DNA of 64,000 nucleotides from Panulirus ornatus. Taxonomy: Eukaryota > Arthropoda > Malacostraca > Decapoda > Palinuridae. The stretch is from positions 25,996,010 through 26,060,009 of the forward strand of contig NC_092269.1 of the NCBI RefSeq assembly GCF_036320965.1, written 5' to 3'. The notes beneath the pieces were generated by a model, which saw only the letters and a program-made list of their open reading frames with translations, was not told where the DNA came from and ran no database searches. Position 1 is the first letter of the stretch. Every line of letters begins with the position of its first letter. The translations under genes and the position numbers were made by a program. This document shows, one piece after another, positions 13,106-25,704 of this stretch.

Positions 13106-16100
13106 ATCTTAACTTTCTAAGGGGGGAGGATAACAGAAGAATTCACGAGGGGTGTGCTCATACCTCAACGAAAGTCAGATTGGGATGTCTAAATGTGTGT
13201 GGATGTAACCAAGATGCAGAAAAAGGAGAGTTAGATAGTATATGTTTGAAGTGAAGGAGTGGCGGAAAGGAGAACAATAAAGCCTGGTTGTTTTGGCTCT
13301 GAGTGAACATGAAGCTCGAGGAGTGTAAAGTGGAGGAAGAGAGTTTTGGATGTCGTGGGAGGTTAAAGTCAGCGTTAGGGAGAAGACTAGAGCAAAGGGG
13401 AAGGAGTAGTGCATAATTCCTGATATAGGAGTGTGGGAGTATTGTGATAGAGGGGGCTGGTAACAATAGTTAACTCTAGAAGATTGATATGGGTTAAAAC
13501 TGATAGTGGGAGGGAGAGAGATGCAAATGGGCATCACTACTCTGAAAATAGGAGTGTGGGAGTATGTTGATAGAGTGTAACAAAGTAAACTCTAGATTGT
13601 AATGGGTAAAATACTGATAGTGAGGGAGAGAGATGCAAATGGGCATGAGAGAAAGATCAGAAGAGGCAAGTGTTTTGAGAGCAGCTGAGCTGAGTTTGTA
13701 GTTAGTGTTTTGGATGCACGAGACCGGGTTATAGTGGATGGGTGATTTGAATGCAAACGTGGAGAATGTGGCATTGAGGGTTATAATTGGTGTTCATGGG
13801 GTGTTCGGTTGTTTTAATTGGAAATGGTGGAAGAGCTTGTAGATTTATGTGCTGAAAAAGGTGGTGATTGGGATTACCCTGGTTTAAAAAGAGAGATATA
13901 CGTAAGTTACGTATGTGAGTAGGAAGATGTGAAGGAAGGAGATTGCCTGAGAGCGTTATTGGATTGTGACGGTAATTGATAGGCGCGCGAAAGAGGGACT
14001 TTTGGAAGTTAATGTACTGTGAGGTGCAACTGGGAGGGTGTTGATCATTATCTTGTGGAGGCGAAAGTGAAGATTGTGAGATAGGGTTTTTCAGAAAAGA
14101 GGAAGGAGAATGTTGGGATTGATGAATTGTGTGAGTTGAGGCTACTGGTAAGTGACATTAGGAAGGAGACTTGTGTGAAGAAGTACCAGGAGATACTGAG
14201 TACGAATGGAAATAAAAATGGAGGAGCAAAGGAAGTTTCGGTGAGTGGGGGAGAAAAATGGGATGTTTTTAGGGAAGCAATGATGGCTTGCGAAAAGGAT
14301 GCGTGTGGAATGAGAAGGTGGGAGGTGGGTTGATTAGAAGAAACGGTTGTGAGTGGTGGGAGAAGAAGTAAGATTATTAGTGAAAGAGAAGAGAGAGGCA
14401 TTTGGACGATTTTTGGGAAATAATGCAAATTGAGTGGAGAGTGATGTATTAATAAGAAAGAGACAGGAGGTAAGAGAAGGTGCAAGAGGTGAAAATGAGG
14501 GGCTAATGAGAGTTGGGGTGAGAGAGTATCATTAAAATTTAGGGAGATAAAAGTTGTTTTGTAAGAAGGTAAATTAAGTGGTTAAAACATGGGAACAAAT
14601 GGAACTTCAGTGAAGGGGGCTAATGGGGGGGGGGGTGTGATAACAAGTAGTGTTGATGTAAGAGGAGATGGAGGTGAGTATTTTGAATGTTTGTTGATTG
14701 TGTTTGATGATTAAGTGGCAGATATAAGAGTTTTGTCGGTTGGGTATGCAAAGTGAAGTGGGTTAATGAAGAATGATTTGGCAAACACAGAAGAGTAGTA
14801 AATGCTTTGTGGAAGTTGAAAGCCGGTAAGGCAGCGGGTTGGGATGGTTATGCAGTGGAACTTATTTTAAAAAAAGGGTGTGACTGTATTGTTGATCTGG
14901 GTTGGTAAGGGTGCTGGGAGTGCGGAATGCTTGCATGTTGCGATTGTACAAAAGCAAAGGGATAAATGTGAGTGTCAAATATACAGGGTTAGGGAAAATG
15001 GCCTTGGTAAACAGAGGAAGAGGTAGTAAAGCTTTGCGGAAGATGAAAGCCGGGAAGGCAGAAGGTTTGGATGGCATTGCAGTGGAATTTATTAAAAAAG
15101 GGGGTGACTGTACAGTTTGACTGATTGGTAATGGTTATTTAATTATGTATGTATTCATGGTAGAGGTGCCTGAGGATTGGCGGAATGCGTGCAAAGTGCC
15201 ATTGTACAAAGGCAAAGGTGATATGAGTGAGTGCTCAAAATTACAGCGATATAAGTTTGTTGAGTATTTTAGGTAAATTCTATGGGAGGGTATTGATTGA
15301 GAGGGTTGAAAGGCATGTACAGAGCATCAGATTGGGGATGAAACAGTTGTGGTTTCAGATGTGGAGATGGATGTGTGGATCAGGTGTTTGCTTTTGAAAG
15401 TATTGTGTGAGATATACTTAGAAAAGCAATGATTCTGTATGTTGATTATGGATTGGAGAAGGCATATGATGAGTTGATAGAGATGCTCTGTAGGAAGGTA
15501 TTAAGAATATATGGTGTGGGAGGCAAGTTGTTAGAAGCAGTGAAAAGTTTTTATCGAGGATGTAAGGCATGTGTACGTGTAGGAAGAGAGGAAAGTGATT
15601 GGTTCTCAGTGAATGTAGGTTTGCGGCAGGGGTGTGTGATGTCTCCATGGTTGTTTAATTTGTTTATGGATGGGGTTGTTAGGGAGGTAAATGCAAGAGT
15701 TTTGGAAAGAGGGGCAAGTATGAAGTCTGTTGGGGATGAGAGAGCTTGGGAAGTGAGTCAGTTGTTGTTCGCTGATGATACAGCGCTGGTGGCTGATTCA
15801 TGTGAGAAACTGCAGAAGCTGGTGACTGAGTTTGGTAAAGTGTGTGGAAGAAGAAAGTTAAGAGTAAATGTGAATAAGAGCAAGGTTATTAGGTACAGTA
15901 GGGTTGAGGGTCAAGTCAATTGGGAGGTGAGTTTGAATGGAGAAAAACTGGAGGAAGTGAAGTGTTTTAGATATCTGGGAGTGGATCTGGCAGCGGATGG
16001 AACCATGGAAGCGGAAGTGGATCATAGGGTGGGGGAGGGGGCGAAAATTCTGGGGGCCTTGAAGAATGTGTGGAAGTCGAGAACATTATCTCGGAAAGCA

Positions 16101-16733
16101 AAAATGGGTATGTTTGAAGGAATAGTGGTTCCAACAATGTTGTATGGTTGCGAGGCGTGGGCTATGGATAGAGTTGTGCGCAGGAGGATGGATGTGCTGG
16201 AAATGAGATGTTTGAGGACAATGTGTGGTGTGAGGTGGTTTGATCGAGTGAGTAACGTAAGGGTAAGAGAGATGTGTGGAAATAAAAAGAGCGTGGTTGA
16301 GAGAGCAGAAGAGGGTGTTTTGAAGTGGTTTGGGCACATGGAGAGAATGAGTGAGGAAAGATTGACCAAGAGGATATATGTGTCGGAGGTGGAGGGAACG
16401 AGGAGAAGAGGGAGACCAAATTGGAGGTGGAAAGATGGAGTGAAAAAGATTTTGTGTGATCGGGGCCTGAACATGCAGGAGGGTGAAAGGAGGGCAAGGA
16501 ATAGAGTGAATTGGAGCGATGTGGTATACCGGGGTGACGTGCTGTCTTTGGATTGAATCAGGGCATGATGTGAGCGTCTGGGGTAAGCCATGGAAAGCTG
16601 TGTAGGTATGTATATTTGCGTGTGTGGACGTATGTATATACATGTATGGGGGGGTTGGGCCATTTCTTCGTCTGTTCCTTGCGCTACCTCGCAAACAGCC
16701 GGAGACAGCGAGAAAGTATAATAAAAAAAAAAT
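13106..16733 (+). mobile_element. LINE-A, indel-rich 5' part, clean 3' part
   Basis: From 13106 to about 15490 this is an indel-riddled version of the endonuclease, linker and N-terminal RT of the copy at 8.66 kb, including its 110-bp duplication and its AEGLDG and TVD-stop variants. After about 15495 the sequence becomes clean and follows the young RT type ([16 protein letters not shown]) to about 16533, then becomes indel-rich again through the short 3' UTR. It is probably a chimera of assembly or of recombination. Confidence 0.75.
15429..16556 (+). pseudogene. LINE-A RT, C-terminal two thirds
   Basis: Open frame of about 375 codons. Motif A is damaged (YGLEKAYDELIEM in place of [14 protein letters not shown]). 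From [16 protein letters not shown] onward it is intact: [62 protein letters not shown]-region and DVVYRGD. The normal stop is passed because a G is missing in GGGGTGACG, which extends the frame by a few codons. Damage to motif A makes activity unlikely as written, but that damage lies in the low-quality stretch. Confidence 0.75.
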
Positions 16734-16734
16734 A

Positions 16735-16884
16735 ATAAATATAAATATTATATATATATAATATATATATTTATATATTATATAATATATATATATTATA
16801 TATATTTATATTATATAATATTATATATTATATTATATAGTATATATATATATATATATATATCATATATTTATATATATATAG

Positions 16885-16919
<35 letters not shown>
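16735..16919. repeat. Degraded (TA)n
   Basis: Irregular TA/TTA-rich tract in the second indel-rich block; the counterparts at 7750 and 21213 are clean TA. Confidence 0.85.
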
Positions 16920-16920
<1 letters not shown>

Positions 16921-17655
16921 GGGAAAGGGGATCACAATTTTTGGCGCGTGATCATATTTTTATGAGTCCACGGTGAAAATGAAACATTGAAAGTTTCCAA
17001 TGCATTCGTGAATACTCCACACATCAGGGGAACAAAAGATAGAAATATAACAGTCAGTTGAAAACACCGAAAGAGACGAACTAGGACGCCATATGGTAAT
17101 CATGTGATTGCCTAAAAAACATACAACGAGCGTTCATAAACTTATCATTTTACAAATCTTAGCAATAATAAAGTTATCTAATTTGTACAATCCATCACTA
17201 ATATTAAGATCATAATCTTTCTGGTGTATTTGACAATAGAAGATTCAATGATATTCTCTATGGTAATAGATTGAGTTAACAACTGAGATGCTTACTCCAG
17301 TCAATGCAATGATCATAGTTTTTAAAATATGATTAAACAAGGCTTTGATTCTTGTCCCGTTCTTGATACTAGAATTTAAGTTGCTTAAGTTTAAACAGAA
17401 AGATCCTTACCATCCTGACGAACATAAAATTTATTCGGTTTCCACAAGGAATTTTATAGATGCAACCAAGAGAATTTTCTGATGAATTCCTGATTAAGAT
17501 ATTCTTTTCATAGTATTATTGTTGCTAAAGGCAACATTTACATTAAATGAGTTAAAGCAACTGGGGAAGCAAAGTGAAATTATTATTAAGAGGGAAACTA
17601 AAAGATTCTTGGTGTCAATGGGAGGTTTGGGCTGAAACTCTTCTGTTAACTTAAC
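16921..17655 (-). mobile_element. PLE-B 3' fragment, indel-rich copy
   Basis: Third occurrence of the PLE-B 3' fragment in the same orientation and context. The GIY-YIG coding stretch is recognisable at base level but its frame is destroyed by many small indels. Confidence 0.8.
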
Positions 17656-19507
17656 TTCTAAAGGGGGAAACAGAAGAATCAACGCGGGGAGTGCTCATCC
17701 TCCACCACGAAAGGCTCAGATTGGATGTCTAAATGTGTGTGGATGTAACCAAGATGAGAAAAAAGGAGAGATAGATAGTAATGTTTGAGGAAAGGACCTG
17801 GTTTTTTGGCTCCTGAAGTGGAAATGAAGCGTCGAGAGTCAAGTGAAGAGAGTTTTTTGGGAATAGTCGTGGGAGTAAAGTCAGCGGTTAGGGAGAAGAC
17901 AAGAGCAAGGGAAGGAAGTAGCAACAACTACTGCCTGAAATAGGAGTGTGGAGTATGTGATAGATGTAACAAAGTAAACTCTAGATTGATATGGGTAAAA
18001 CTGATAGTGGAGGGAGAGAGGATGCAAATGGGCATCACTACTCCTGAATAGGAGTGTGGGAGTATGTGATAGAGTGTAACAAAGTAAACTCTAGATTGAT
18101 ATGGGTACAACTGATAGTGGAGGAGAGAGATGCAAATTGGGCAGAGAAGAAAGATCCATGAAGGCAAGTGTTTTGAGAGCAGCTAGTGTGTGTGTTATTA
18201 GTTTTTTGATGCACTAGACCGGGTTATAGTGATGGGTGACTTTGAATGCAAATGGTGAGTAATGTGCAGTTGAGGGTATAATTGGTGGGGTTTTTAGCAT
18301 GGGTGTTCGGTGTTTAATTGGAAATGGTGAAGACTTTGGTATGATTTATGTGCTGAAAAAGGGGAACTGTGAATGTGAATACTGGTTTAAAAGAGAGATA
18401 TACGTAAGTATAAATAACGTAGGTGAGTAGGAAGATGGCCATGAAGAGCGTTATGGATTGTACGTTTAATTGATAGGCGGCGCGAAGAGGGACTTTTGGA
18501 AGTTAATGTATGAGAGGTGGCAACTGGAGGGATGTCAGATCATTATCTTGTGGAGGCGAAAGTGAAGACTTGTAGAGGTTTTCAGAAAAGAGAAGAATGT
18601 TGGGATGAAGGAGTGGTGAGGGGTAAGTGACAGTTAGGAAGGAACTTGTGTGAAGAAGTACCAGGAGAGACTGAGTACATAATGGAAAAAGGAAGAGAGC
18701 CAAAGGACTACGGGAGGGGGGAGAAAATGGATGTTTTATGGAAGCAATGATGGCTTGCGAAAAAGATGCGTGTGGAATGAAGAAGCGTGGGAGGTGGGTT
18801 GATTATCAACGGTAGTGAGGGTGGGATAAGAAGTAAGATATTAGTGAAAGAGAAGAGAGAGGCATTTGGAAGGACGATTTTTGCAGGGAAATAATGCAAA
18901 TGAGTGGAGATGTATAAAAGAAAGAGACAGGAGGTCAGGAGAAAGGTGCAAGAGGTGAAAAGGAGGCAAATGAAAGTTGGGGTGAGAGAGTATCATTAAA
19001 ATTTAGGGAGAATAAAAAGATGTTTTGTAAGACGGTAAATTAAGTGCGTAAAACAAGGAACAAATGGTAACTTCCAGTGAAGGGGGCTATTGGGGGGGGG
19101 GGTGATAACAAGTAGTGTTGATGTAAGAAGGAGATGGAGTGATAGTTGAATGTTGTTGATTGGTGGTTTGATGATAAGGTGCAGATATAAGATGTTTTTT
19201 TGGTCGAGTGGTTATGCAAAGTGAGAGGGTTATGAAATTATTTTTGGCAAACACAGAAGAGGTTAGTATAAGCTTGTGAAGATGAAAGCCGGTAAGGCAG
19301 CGGGTTTGGATGGTATTGCATGGAACTTAATTAAAAAAAAGGGTGTGAACTGTATTGTGACAGTGTTGGTAAGGTGCCTGAGGAGTGGCGGAAATGCTTG
19401 CATAGTGCGATTGTTACAAAAGCAAAGGGGATAAAAGTAGTGCATCAAAGTTACAGGTTAGGGAAAATGACCCCCTTTTTGGTAAACAGAGAAGAAGGAA
19501 GTAAAGA
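17656..19507 (+). mobile_element. LINE-A 5' part, indel-rich
   Basis: Indel-rich counterpart of 8656 to about 10470: 5' UTR end, endonuclease, the 110-bp duplication, linker and the first copy of the RT N-terminal duplication. It passes into clean sequence within the linker near 19508 (after an inserted CCCCCTTTTTT run), where the type changes from the 10.4-kb copy to the 6-kb copy. Confidence 0.78.
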
Positions 19508-21203
19508 GCTTTGCGGAAGATGAAAGCCGGCAAGGCAGCAGGTTTGGATGGTATTGCAGTGGAATTTATTAAAAAAGGGGGTGACTGTATTGTTGACTGG
19601 TTGGTAAGGTTATTTAATGTATGTATGACTCATGGTGAGGTGCCTGAGGATTGGCGGAATGCGTGCATAGTGCCATTGTACAAAGGCAAAGGGGATAAGA
19701 GTGAGTGCTCAAATTACAGAGGTATAAGTTTGTTGAGTATTCCTGGTAAATTATATGGGAGGGTATTGATTGAGAGGGTGAAGGCATGTACAGAGCATCA
19801 GATTGGGGAAGAGCAGTGTGGTTTCAGAAGTGGTAGAGGATGTGTGGATCAGGTGTTTGCTTTGAAGAATGTATGTGAGAAATACTTAGAAAAGCAAATG
19901 GATTTGTATGTAGCATTTATGGATCTGGAGAAGGCATATGATAGAGTTGATAGAGATGCTCTGTGGAAGGTATTAAGAATATATGGTGTGGGAGGAAAGT
20001 TGTTAGAAGCAGTGAAAAGTTTTTATCGAGGATGTAAGGCATGTGTACGTGTAGGAAGAGAGGAAAGTGATTGGTTCTCAGTGAATGTAGGTTTGCGGCA
20101 GGGGTGTGTGATGTCTCCATGGTTGTTTAATTTGTTTATGGATGGGGTTGTTAGGGAGGTAAATGCAAGAGTTTTGGAAAGAGGGGCAAGTATGAAGTCT
20201 GTTGGGGATGAGAGAGCTTGGGAAGTGAGTCAGTTGTTGTTCGCTGATGATACAGCGCTGGTGGCTGATTCATGTGAGAAACTGCAGAAGCTGGTGACTG
20301 AGTTTGGTAAAGTGTGTGGAAGAAGAAAGTTAAGAGTAAATGTGAATAAGAGCAAGGTTATTAGGTACAGTAGGGTTGAGGGTCAAGTCAATTGGGAGGT
20401 GAGTTTGAATGGAGAAAAACTGGAGGAAGTGAAGTGTTTTAGATATCTGGGAGTGGATCTGGCAGCGGATGGAACCATGGAAGCGGAAGTGGATCATAGG
20501 GTGGGGGAGGGGGCGCAAATTCTGGGGGCCTTGAAGAATGTGTGGAAGTCGAGAACATTATCTCGGAAAGCAAAAATGGGTATGTTTGAAGGAATAGTGG
20601 TTCCAACAATGTTGTATGGTTGCGAGGCGTGGGCTATGGATAGAGTTGTGCGCAGGAGGATGGATGTGCTGGAAATGAGATGTTTGAGGACAATGTGTGG
20701 TGTGAGGTGGTTTGATCGAGTGAGTAACGTAAGGGTAAGAGAGATGTGTGGAAATAAAAAGAGCGTGGTTGAGAGAGCAGAAGAGGGTGTTTTGAAGTGG
20801 TTTGGGCACATGGAGAGAATGAGTGAGGAAAGATTGACCATGAGGATATATGTGTCGGAGGTGGAGGGAACAAGGAGAAGAGGGAGACCAAATTGGAGGT
20901 GGAAAGATGGAGTGGAAAAGATTTTGTGTGATCGGGGCCTGAACATGCAGGAGGGTGAAAGGAGGGCAAGGAATAGAGTGAATTGGAGCGATGTGGTATA
21001 CCGGGGTTGACGTGCTGTCAGTGGATTGAATCAAGGCATGTGAAGCGTCTGGGGTAAACCATGGAAAGCTGTGTAGGTATGTATATTTGCGTGTGTGGAC
21101 GTATGTATATACATGTGTATGGGGGGGGTTGGGCCATTTCTTTCGTCTGTTTCCTTGCGCTACCTCGCAAACGCCGGAGACAGCGACAAAGTATAATAAA
21201 AAA
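19508..21203 (+). mobile_element. LINE-A young copy, clean
   Basis: RT, C-terminal domain and short 3' UTR, almost base-for-base the same as 6050-7745. It ends in an A-rich tail and (TA)n and is followed, as at 7.9 kb, by a reversed PLE-B fragment. Confidence 0.88.
19511..21010 (+). CDS. LINE-A reverse transcriptase, open, 5' partial
   Basis: Open for 499 codons to the family's normal stop after DVVYRG. Order of parts, by residue: LDGIAVEFIKKG (about 13-24), [31 protein letters not shown] (about 103-116), motif [14 protein letters not shown] (about 137-149; Asp 138 and Asp 144), motif [15 protein letters not shown] (about 195-208), motif C FADD (244-247), motif [10 protein letters not shown] (about 274-282), [12 protein letters not shown], then the C-terminal Cys-rich region ([28 protein letters not shown]). 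The frame enters from upstream low-quality sequence with no native start. Reverse transcription of LINE-A RNA is the expected role. The catalytic residues are present; endonuclease and linker are not. Confidence 0.85.
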   Translation: MRKMKAGKAAGLDGIAVEFIKKGGDCIVDWLVRLFNVCMTHGEVPEDWRNACIVPLYKGKGDKSECSNYRGISLLSIPGKLYGRVLIERVKACTEHQIGEEQCGFRSGRGCVDQVFALKNVCEKYLEKQMDLYVAFMDLEKAYDRVDRDALWKVLRIYGVGGKLLEAVKSFYRGCKACVRVGREESDWFSVNVGLRQGCVMSPWLFNLFMDGVVREVNARVLERGASMKSVGDERAWEVSQLLFADDTALVADSCEKLQKLVTEFGKVCGRRKLRVNVNKSKVIRYSRVEGQVNWEVSLNGEKLEEVKCFRYLGVDLAADGTMEAEVDHRVGEGAQILGALKNVWKSRTLSRKAKMGMFEGIVVPTMLYGCEAWAMDRVVRRRMDVLEMRCLRTMCGVRWFDRVSNVRVREMCGNKKSVVERAEEGVLKWFGHMERMSEERLTMRIYVSEVEGTRRRGRPNWRWKDGVEKILCDRGLNMQEGERRARNRVNWSDVVYRG

Positions 21204-21212
21204 AAAAATAAT

Positions 21213-21251
21213 AATATATATATATATATATATGTATATATATTTATATTA

Positions 21252-21332
<81 letters not shown>
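21213..21332. repeat. (TA)n tail
   Basis: Clean TA array of about 120 bp with the same TG/TTTA interruptions near its start as the array at 7750, but shorter. Confidence 0.95.
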
Positions 21333-21336
<4 letters not shown>

Positions 21337-22048
21337 AAGGATCACAATTTTGCGCGTGATCAATATATTTTATGAGTCCACGGGGAAAATGAAACATGAA
21401 AAGTTTCCAAGTGCATTCGTGTAATAATCACATCATCAGGGGAGACACAAGATAGAAATATAACAGTCAGCTGATATACACCGAAGAGACGAAACTAGGA
21501 CGCCATTTGGTAAACATGTGATTGTCCAAAACATACAACGAGCGTTCATAAACTTATCATTTTACAAATCTTATCAACAATAAAGTTATCTAATTTGTAC
21601 AGACCATCACTAATATTAAGATCATAATTCTTTGTGTATTTGATAATAGAAGATTCAATGATATTTCTCTTGGTAATAGAGTTAGAGTTAACAACTGAGA
21701 TGGCTTTACTCCAGTCAATGCAATGATCATAGTTTTTAACATGATTAAACAAGGCATTTGATTCTTGTCCCGTTCTTATACTATATTTATGTTGCTTAAG
21801 TTTAACAGAAATATCCTTACCAGTCTGACCAACATAAAATTTATCGGTTTCCACAAGGAACTTTATAGATGCAACCAAGAGAATTTTCTGATGAATTCCT
21901 GATTAAGATATTCTTTGCAGTATTATTGTTGCTAAAGGCAACATTTACATTAAATGATTTAAGCAACATGGGAAGCAAAGTGAAATTATTATTAAGAGGG
22001 AGAACTAAAAGATTCTTGGTGTCAATGGGAGGTTTGGGCTGAACTCAT
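21333..22048 (-). mobile_element. PLE-B 3' fragment with GIY-YIG, clean
   Basis: Near-identical to 7937-8655, with a handful of substitutions. The GIY-YIG half (21546-21878) keeps the Gly in FYVGQTGKD that is Arg in the first copy. It is truncated at the same point against the LINE-A 5' UTR, so both derive from one event. Confidence 0.88.
21546..21878 (-). pseudogene. PLE-B GIY-YIG endonuclease domain
   Basis: 110 codons on the minus strand: FYVGQTGKDISVKLKQHKYS, TGQESNALFNHV, DHCIDWSKAI, NSITKRNIIESSII, and NLNIS-type C-terminus (YDLNISDGLYKLDNF). Family: GIY-YIG nuclease of Penelope-like retroelements. The first half of the motif (IYKVPC) lies upstream in another frame, so the domain is split by a frameshift. 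No RT core in this fragment. Confidence 0.82.
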
Positions 22049-22119
22049 TATCTTAACTTTCTAAAGGGGGAAACAGAAGAAATCACGCGGGGAGTGCTCA
22101 TCCTCCTCGAAGGCTCAGA

Positions 22120-22881
22120 TTGGGATGTCTAAATGTGTGTGGATGTAACCAAGATGAGAAAAAAGGAGAGATAGATAGTATGTTTGAGGAAAGGAGCCTG
22201 GTTGTTTTGGCTCTGAGTGAAATGAAGCTCGAGAGTAAAGGGGAAGAGAGTTTTGGGATTGTCTTGGGAGTAAAGTCAGCGGTTAGGTAGAAGACAAGAG
22301 CAAGGGAAGGAGTAGCACTACTCCTGAAATAGGAGTGTGGGAGTATGTGATAGAGTGTAACAAAGTAAACTCTAGATTGATATGGGTAAAACTGATAGTG
22401 GAGGGAGAGAGATGCAAATGGGCATGAGAAGAAAGATCATGAGAGGCAAGTGTTTTGAGAGCAGCTGAGTGAGTGTGTTAGTAGTTTTGATGCACGAGAC
22501 CGGGTTATAGTGATGGGTGATTTGAATGCAAACGTGAGTAATGTGGCAGTTGAGGGTATAATTGGTGTACATGGGGTGTTCGGTGTTTTAATTGGAAATG
22601 GTGAAGAGCTTGTAGATTTATGTGCTGAAAAAGGACTGGTGATTGGGAATACCTGGTTCAAAAAGAGAGATATACGTAAGTATACGTATGTGAGTAGGAG
22701 AGATGGCCAGAGAGCGTTATTGGATTGTACGTTAATTGATAGGCGCGCGAAAGAGGGACTTTTGGAAGTTAATGTACTGAGAGGTGCAACTGGAGGGATG
22801 TCTGATCATTATCTTGTGGAGGCGAAAGTGAAGATTTGTAGAGGTTTTCAGAAAAGAGGAGAGAATGTTGGGATTAAGTGA
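22120..22881 (+). pseudogene. LINE-A endonuclease remnant
   Basis: Reads GCLNVCGCNQDEKKGEIDS and ALSEMKLESKGEE, then a stop (AGGTAG) in the region of REKTRAREG and a TAG after ALLLK. It resumes at MGDLNANVSNVAVEG, GLVIGNTWFKKRD, RALLDCTLIDRRAKE and GMSDHYLVEAKVKI. The GDxN and SDH motifs are present, but GAYAP is deleted. Confidence 0.8.
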
Positions 22882-25268
22882 GTGGTGAGGGTAAGTGACA
22901 TTAGGAAGGAGACTTGTGTGAAGAAGTACCAGGAGAGACTGAGTACAGAATGGAAAAAGGAGAGAGCAAAGGACGTACGGGGAGTGGGGGAGAAATGGGA
23001 TGTTTTTAGGGAAGCAATGATGGCTTGCGAAAAAGATGCTTGTGGAATGAGAAGCGTGGGAGGTGGGTTGATTAGAAACGGTAGTGAGTGGTGGGATGAA
23101 GAAGTAAGATTATTAGTGAAAGAGAAGAGATAGGCATTTGGACGATTTTTGCAGGGAAATAATGCAAATGAGTGGGAGCTGTATAAAAGAAAGAGACAGG
23201 AGGTCAAGAGAAAGGTGCAAGAGGTGAAAATGAGGGCAAATGAGAGTTGGGGTGAGAGAGTATCATTAAAATTTAGGGAGAATAAAAAGATGTTTTGTAA
23301 GAAGGTAAATTAAGTGCGTAAAACAAGGGAACAAATGGGAACTTCAGTGAAGGGGGCTAATGGGGGGGGGGGGGTGATAACAAGTAGTGTTGATGTAAGA
23401 AGGAGATGGAGTGAGTATTTTGAATGTTTGTTGATTGTGTTTGATGATAGAGTGGCAGATATAAGATGTTTTGGTCGAGGTGGTATGCAAAGTGAGAGGG
23501 TTATGAAGAATGATTTGGCAAACACAGAAGAGGTAGTAAAAGCTTTGTGGAAGATGAAAGCCGGCAAGGCAGCGGGTTTGGATGGTATTGCAGTGGAATT
23601 TATTAAAAAAGGGTGTGACTGTATTGTTGACTGGTTGGTAAGGTGCCTGAGGAGTGGCGGAATGCTTGCATAGTGCGATTGTACAAAAGCAAAGGGGATA
23701 AAAGTGAGTGCTCAAATTACAGGGTTAGGGAAAATGACTTGGTAAACAGAGAAGAGGTAGTAAAAGCTTTGCGGAAGATGAAAGCCGGCAAGACAGCAGG
23801 TTTGGATGGTATTGCAGTGGAATTTATTAAGAAAGGGGGTGACTGTATTGTTGACTGATTGGTAAGGTTATTTAATGTATGTATGATTCATGGTGAGGTG
23901 CCTGAGGATTGGCGGAATGCGTGCATAGTGCCATTGTACAAAGGCAAAGGGGATAAGAGTGAGTGCTCAAATTACAGAGATATAAGTTTGTTGAGTATTT
24001 CTGGTAAATTATATGGGAGGGTATTGGTTGAGAGGGTGAAGGCATCTACAGAGCATCAGATTGGGGAAGAGCAGTGTGGTTTCAGAAGTGGTAGAGGATG
24101 TGTGGATCAGGTGTTTGCTTTGAAGAATGTATGTGAGAAATACTTAGAAAAGCAAATGTATTTGTATGTAGCATTTATGGATCTGGAGAAGGCATATGAT
24201 AGAGTTGATAGAGATGCTCTGTGGAAGGTATTAAGAATATATGGTGTGGGAGGCAAGTTGTTAGAAGCAGTGAAAAGTTTTTATCGAGGATGTAAGGCAT
24301 GTGTACGTGTAGGAAGAGAGGAAAGTGATTGGTTCTTAGTGAATGTAGGTTTGCGTCAGGGGTGTGTGATGTCTCCATTTTTGTTTAATTTGTTTATGGA
24401 TGGGGTTGTTAGGGAGGTGAATGCAAGAGTTTTGGAAAGAGGGGCAAGTATGAAGTCTGTTGTGGATGAGAGAGCTTGGGAAGTGAGTCAGTTGTTGTTC
24501 GCTGATGATACAGCGCTGGTGGCTGATTCATGTGAGAAACTGCAGAAACTGGTGACTGAGTTTTGTAAAGTGTGTGAAAGAAGAAAGTTAAGAGTAAATG
24601 TGAATAAGAGCAAGGTTATTAGGTACAGTAGGGTTGAGGGTCAAGTCAATTGGGAGGTGAGTTTGAATGGAGAAAAACTGGAGGAAGTGAAGTGTTTTAG
24701 ATATCTGGGAGTGGATCTGGCAGCGGATGGAACCATGGAAGCTGAAGTGAATCATAGGGTGGGGTAGGGGGCGAAAATCCTGGGAGCATTGAAGAATGTG
24801 TGGAAGTCGAGAACATTATCTCGGAAAGCAAAAATGGGTATGTTTGAAGGAATAGTGGTTCTAACAATGTTTTATGGCTGCGAGGCGTGGGCTATGGATA
24901 GAGTTGTGCGCAGGAGGGTGTATGTGCTGGAAATGAGATGTTTGAGGACAGTATGTGGTGTGAGGTGGTTTGATCGAGTAAGTAATGTAAGGGTAAGAGA
25001 GATGTGTGGAAATAAAAAGAGCGTGGTTGAGAGAGCAGAAGAGGGTGTTTTGAAATGGTTTGGGCACATGGAGAGAATGAGTAAGGAAAGATTGACCAAG
25101 AGGATATATGTGTCGGAGGTGGAGGGAACGAGGAGAAGTGGGAGACCTAATTGGAGGTGTAAAGATGGAGTGAAAAAGAGTTTGAGTGATCGGGGCCTGA
25201 ACATGCAGGAGGGTGAAAGGCGGGCAAGGAATAGAGTGAATTGGATCGATGTGGTATACCGGGGTTGA
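22882..25268 (+). pseudogene. LINE-A linker and RT, several breaks
   Basis: Linker, doubled N-terminal RT segment (23490-23858), then a 302-codon open stretch (23859-24767) with CGFRSGRGCVDQVF, motif [15 protein letters not shown], motif [16 protein letters not shown], motif C FADDTALV and [12 protein letters not shown], ending at TAG in the G-run. The C-terminal domain is open again from 24789 to 25268 ([14 protein letters not shown] to DVVYRG). Trp-to-stop in IVD-stop-LVRLF separates the two halves. Confidence 0.82.
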
Positions 25269-25702
25269 CGTGCTGTCAGTGGATTGAATCAGGGCATTGT
25301 GAAGCGTCTGGGGTAAACCATGAAAAGTTGTGTTGGGCCTAGATGTGGAAATTGAGCTGTGGTTTCGGGCATTATTGCATGACAGCTGGAGACTGAGTGT
25401 GAACGAATGGGGCCTTTGTTATCTTTTCCTAGCGCTACCTCGCACACATGAGGGGGGAGGGGGATGGTATTCCATGTGTGGTGAGGTGGCGATGGAAATG
25501 AATAAAGGCAGGCAGTGTGAATTGTGTGCATGGGTATAGATGTATGTGTCTGTGTGTGTATATATATGTGTACATGGAGATGTATGGGTGTGTATGTTTG
25601 CGTGTGTGGACATGTGTGTATATACATGTGTATGGGGGTGGGTTGGCCCATTTCTTTCTTCTGTTTCCTTGCGCTACCTCGCAAATGCGGGAGACAGCGA
25701 CA

Positions 25703-25704
<2 letters not shown>

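Noticed and set aside
19917..20120. Recurring minus-strand frames such as [19 protein letters not shown] opposite each RT
   Set aside because: They are antisense shadows of RT motif B; they recur because the element recurs, and they follow the constraint of the sense strand.
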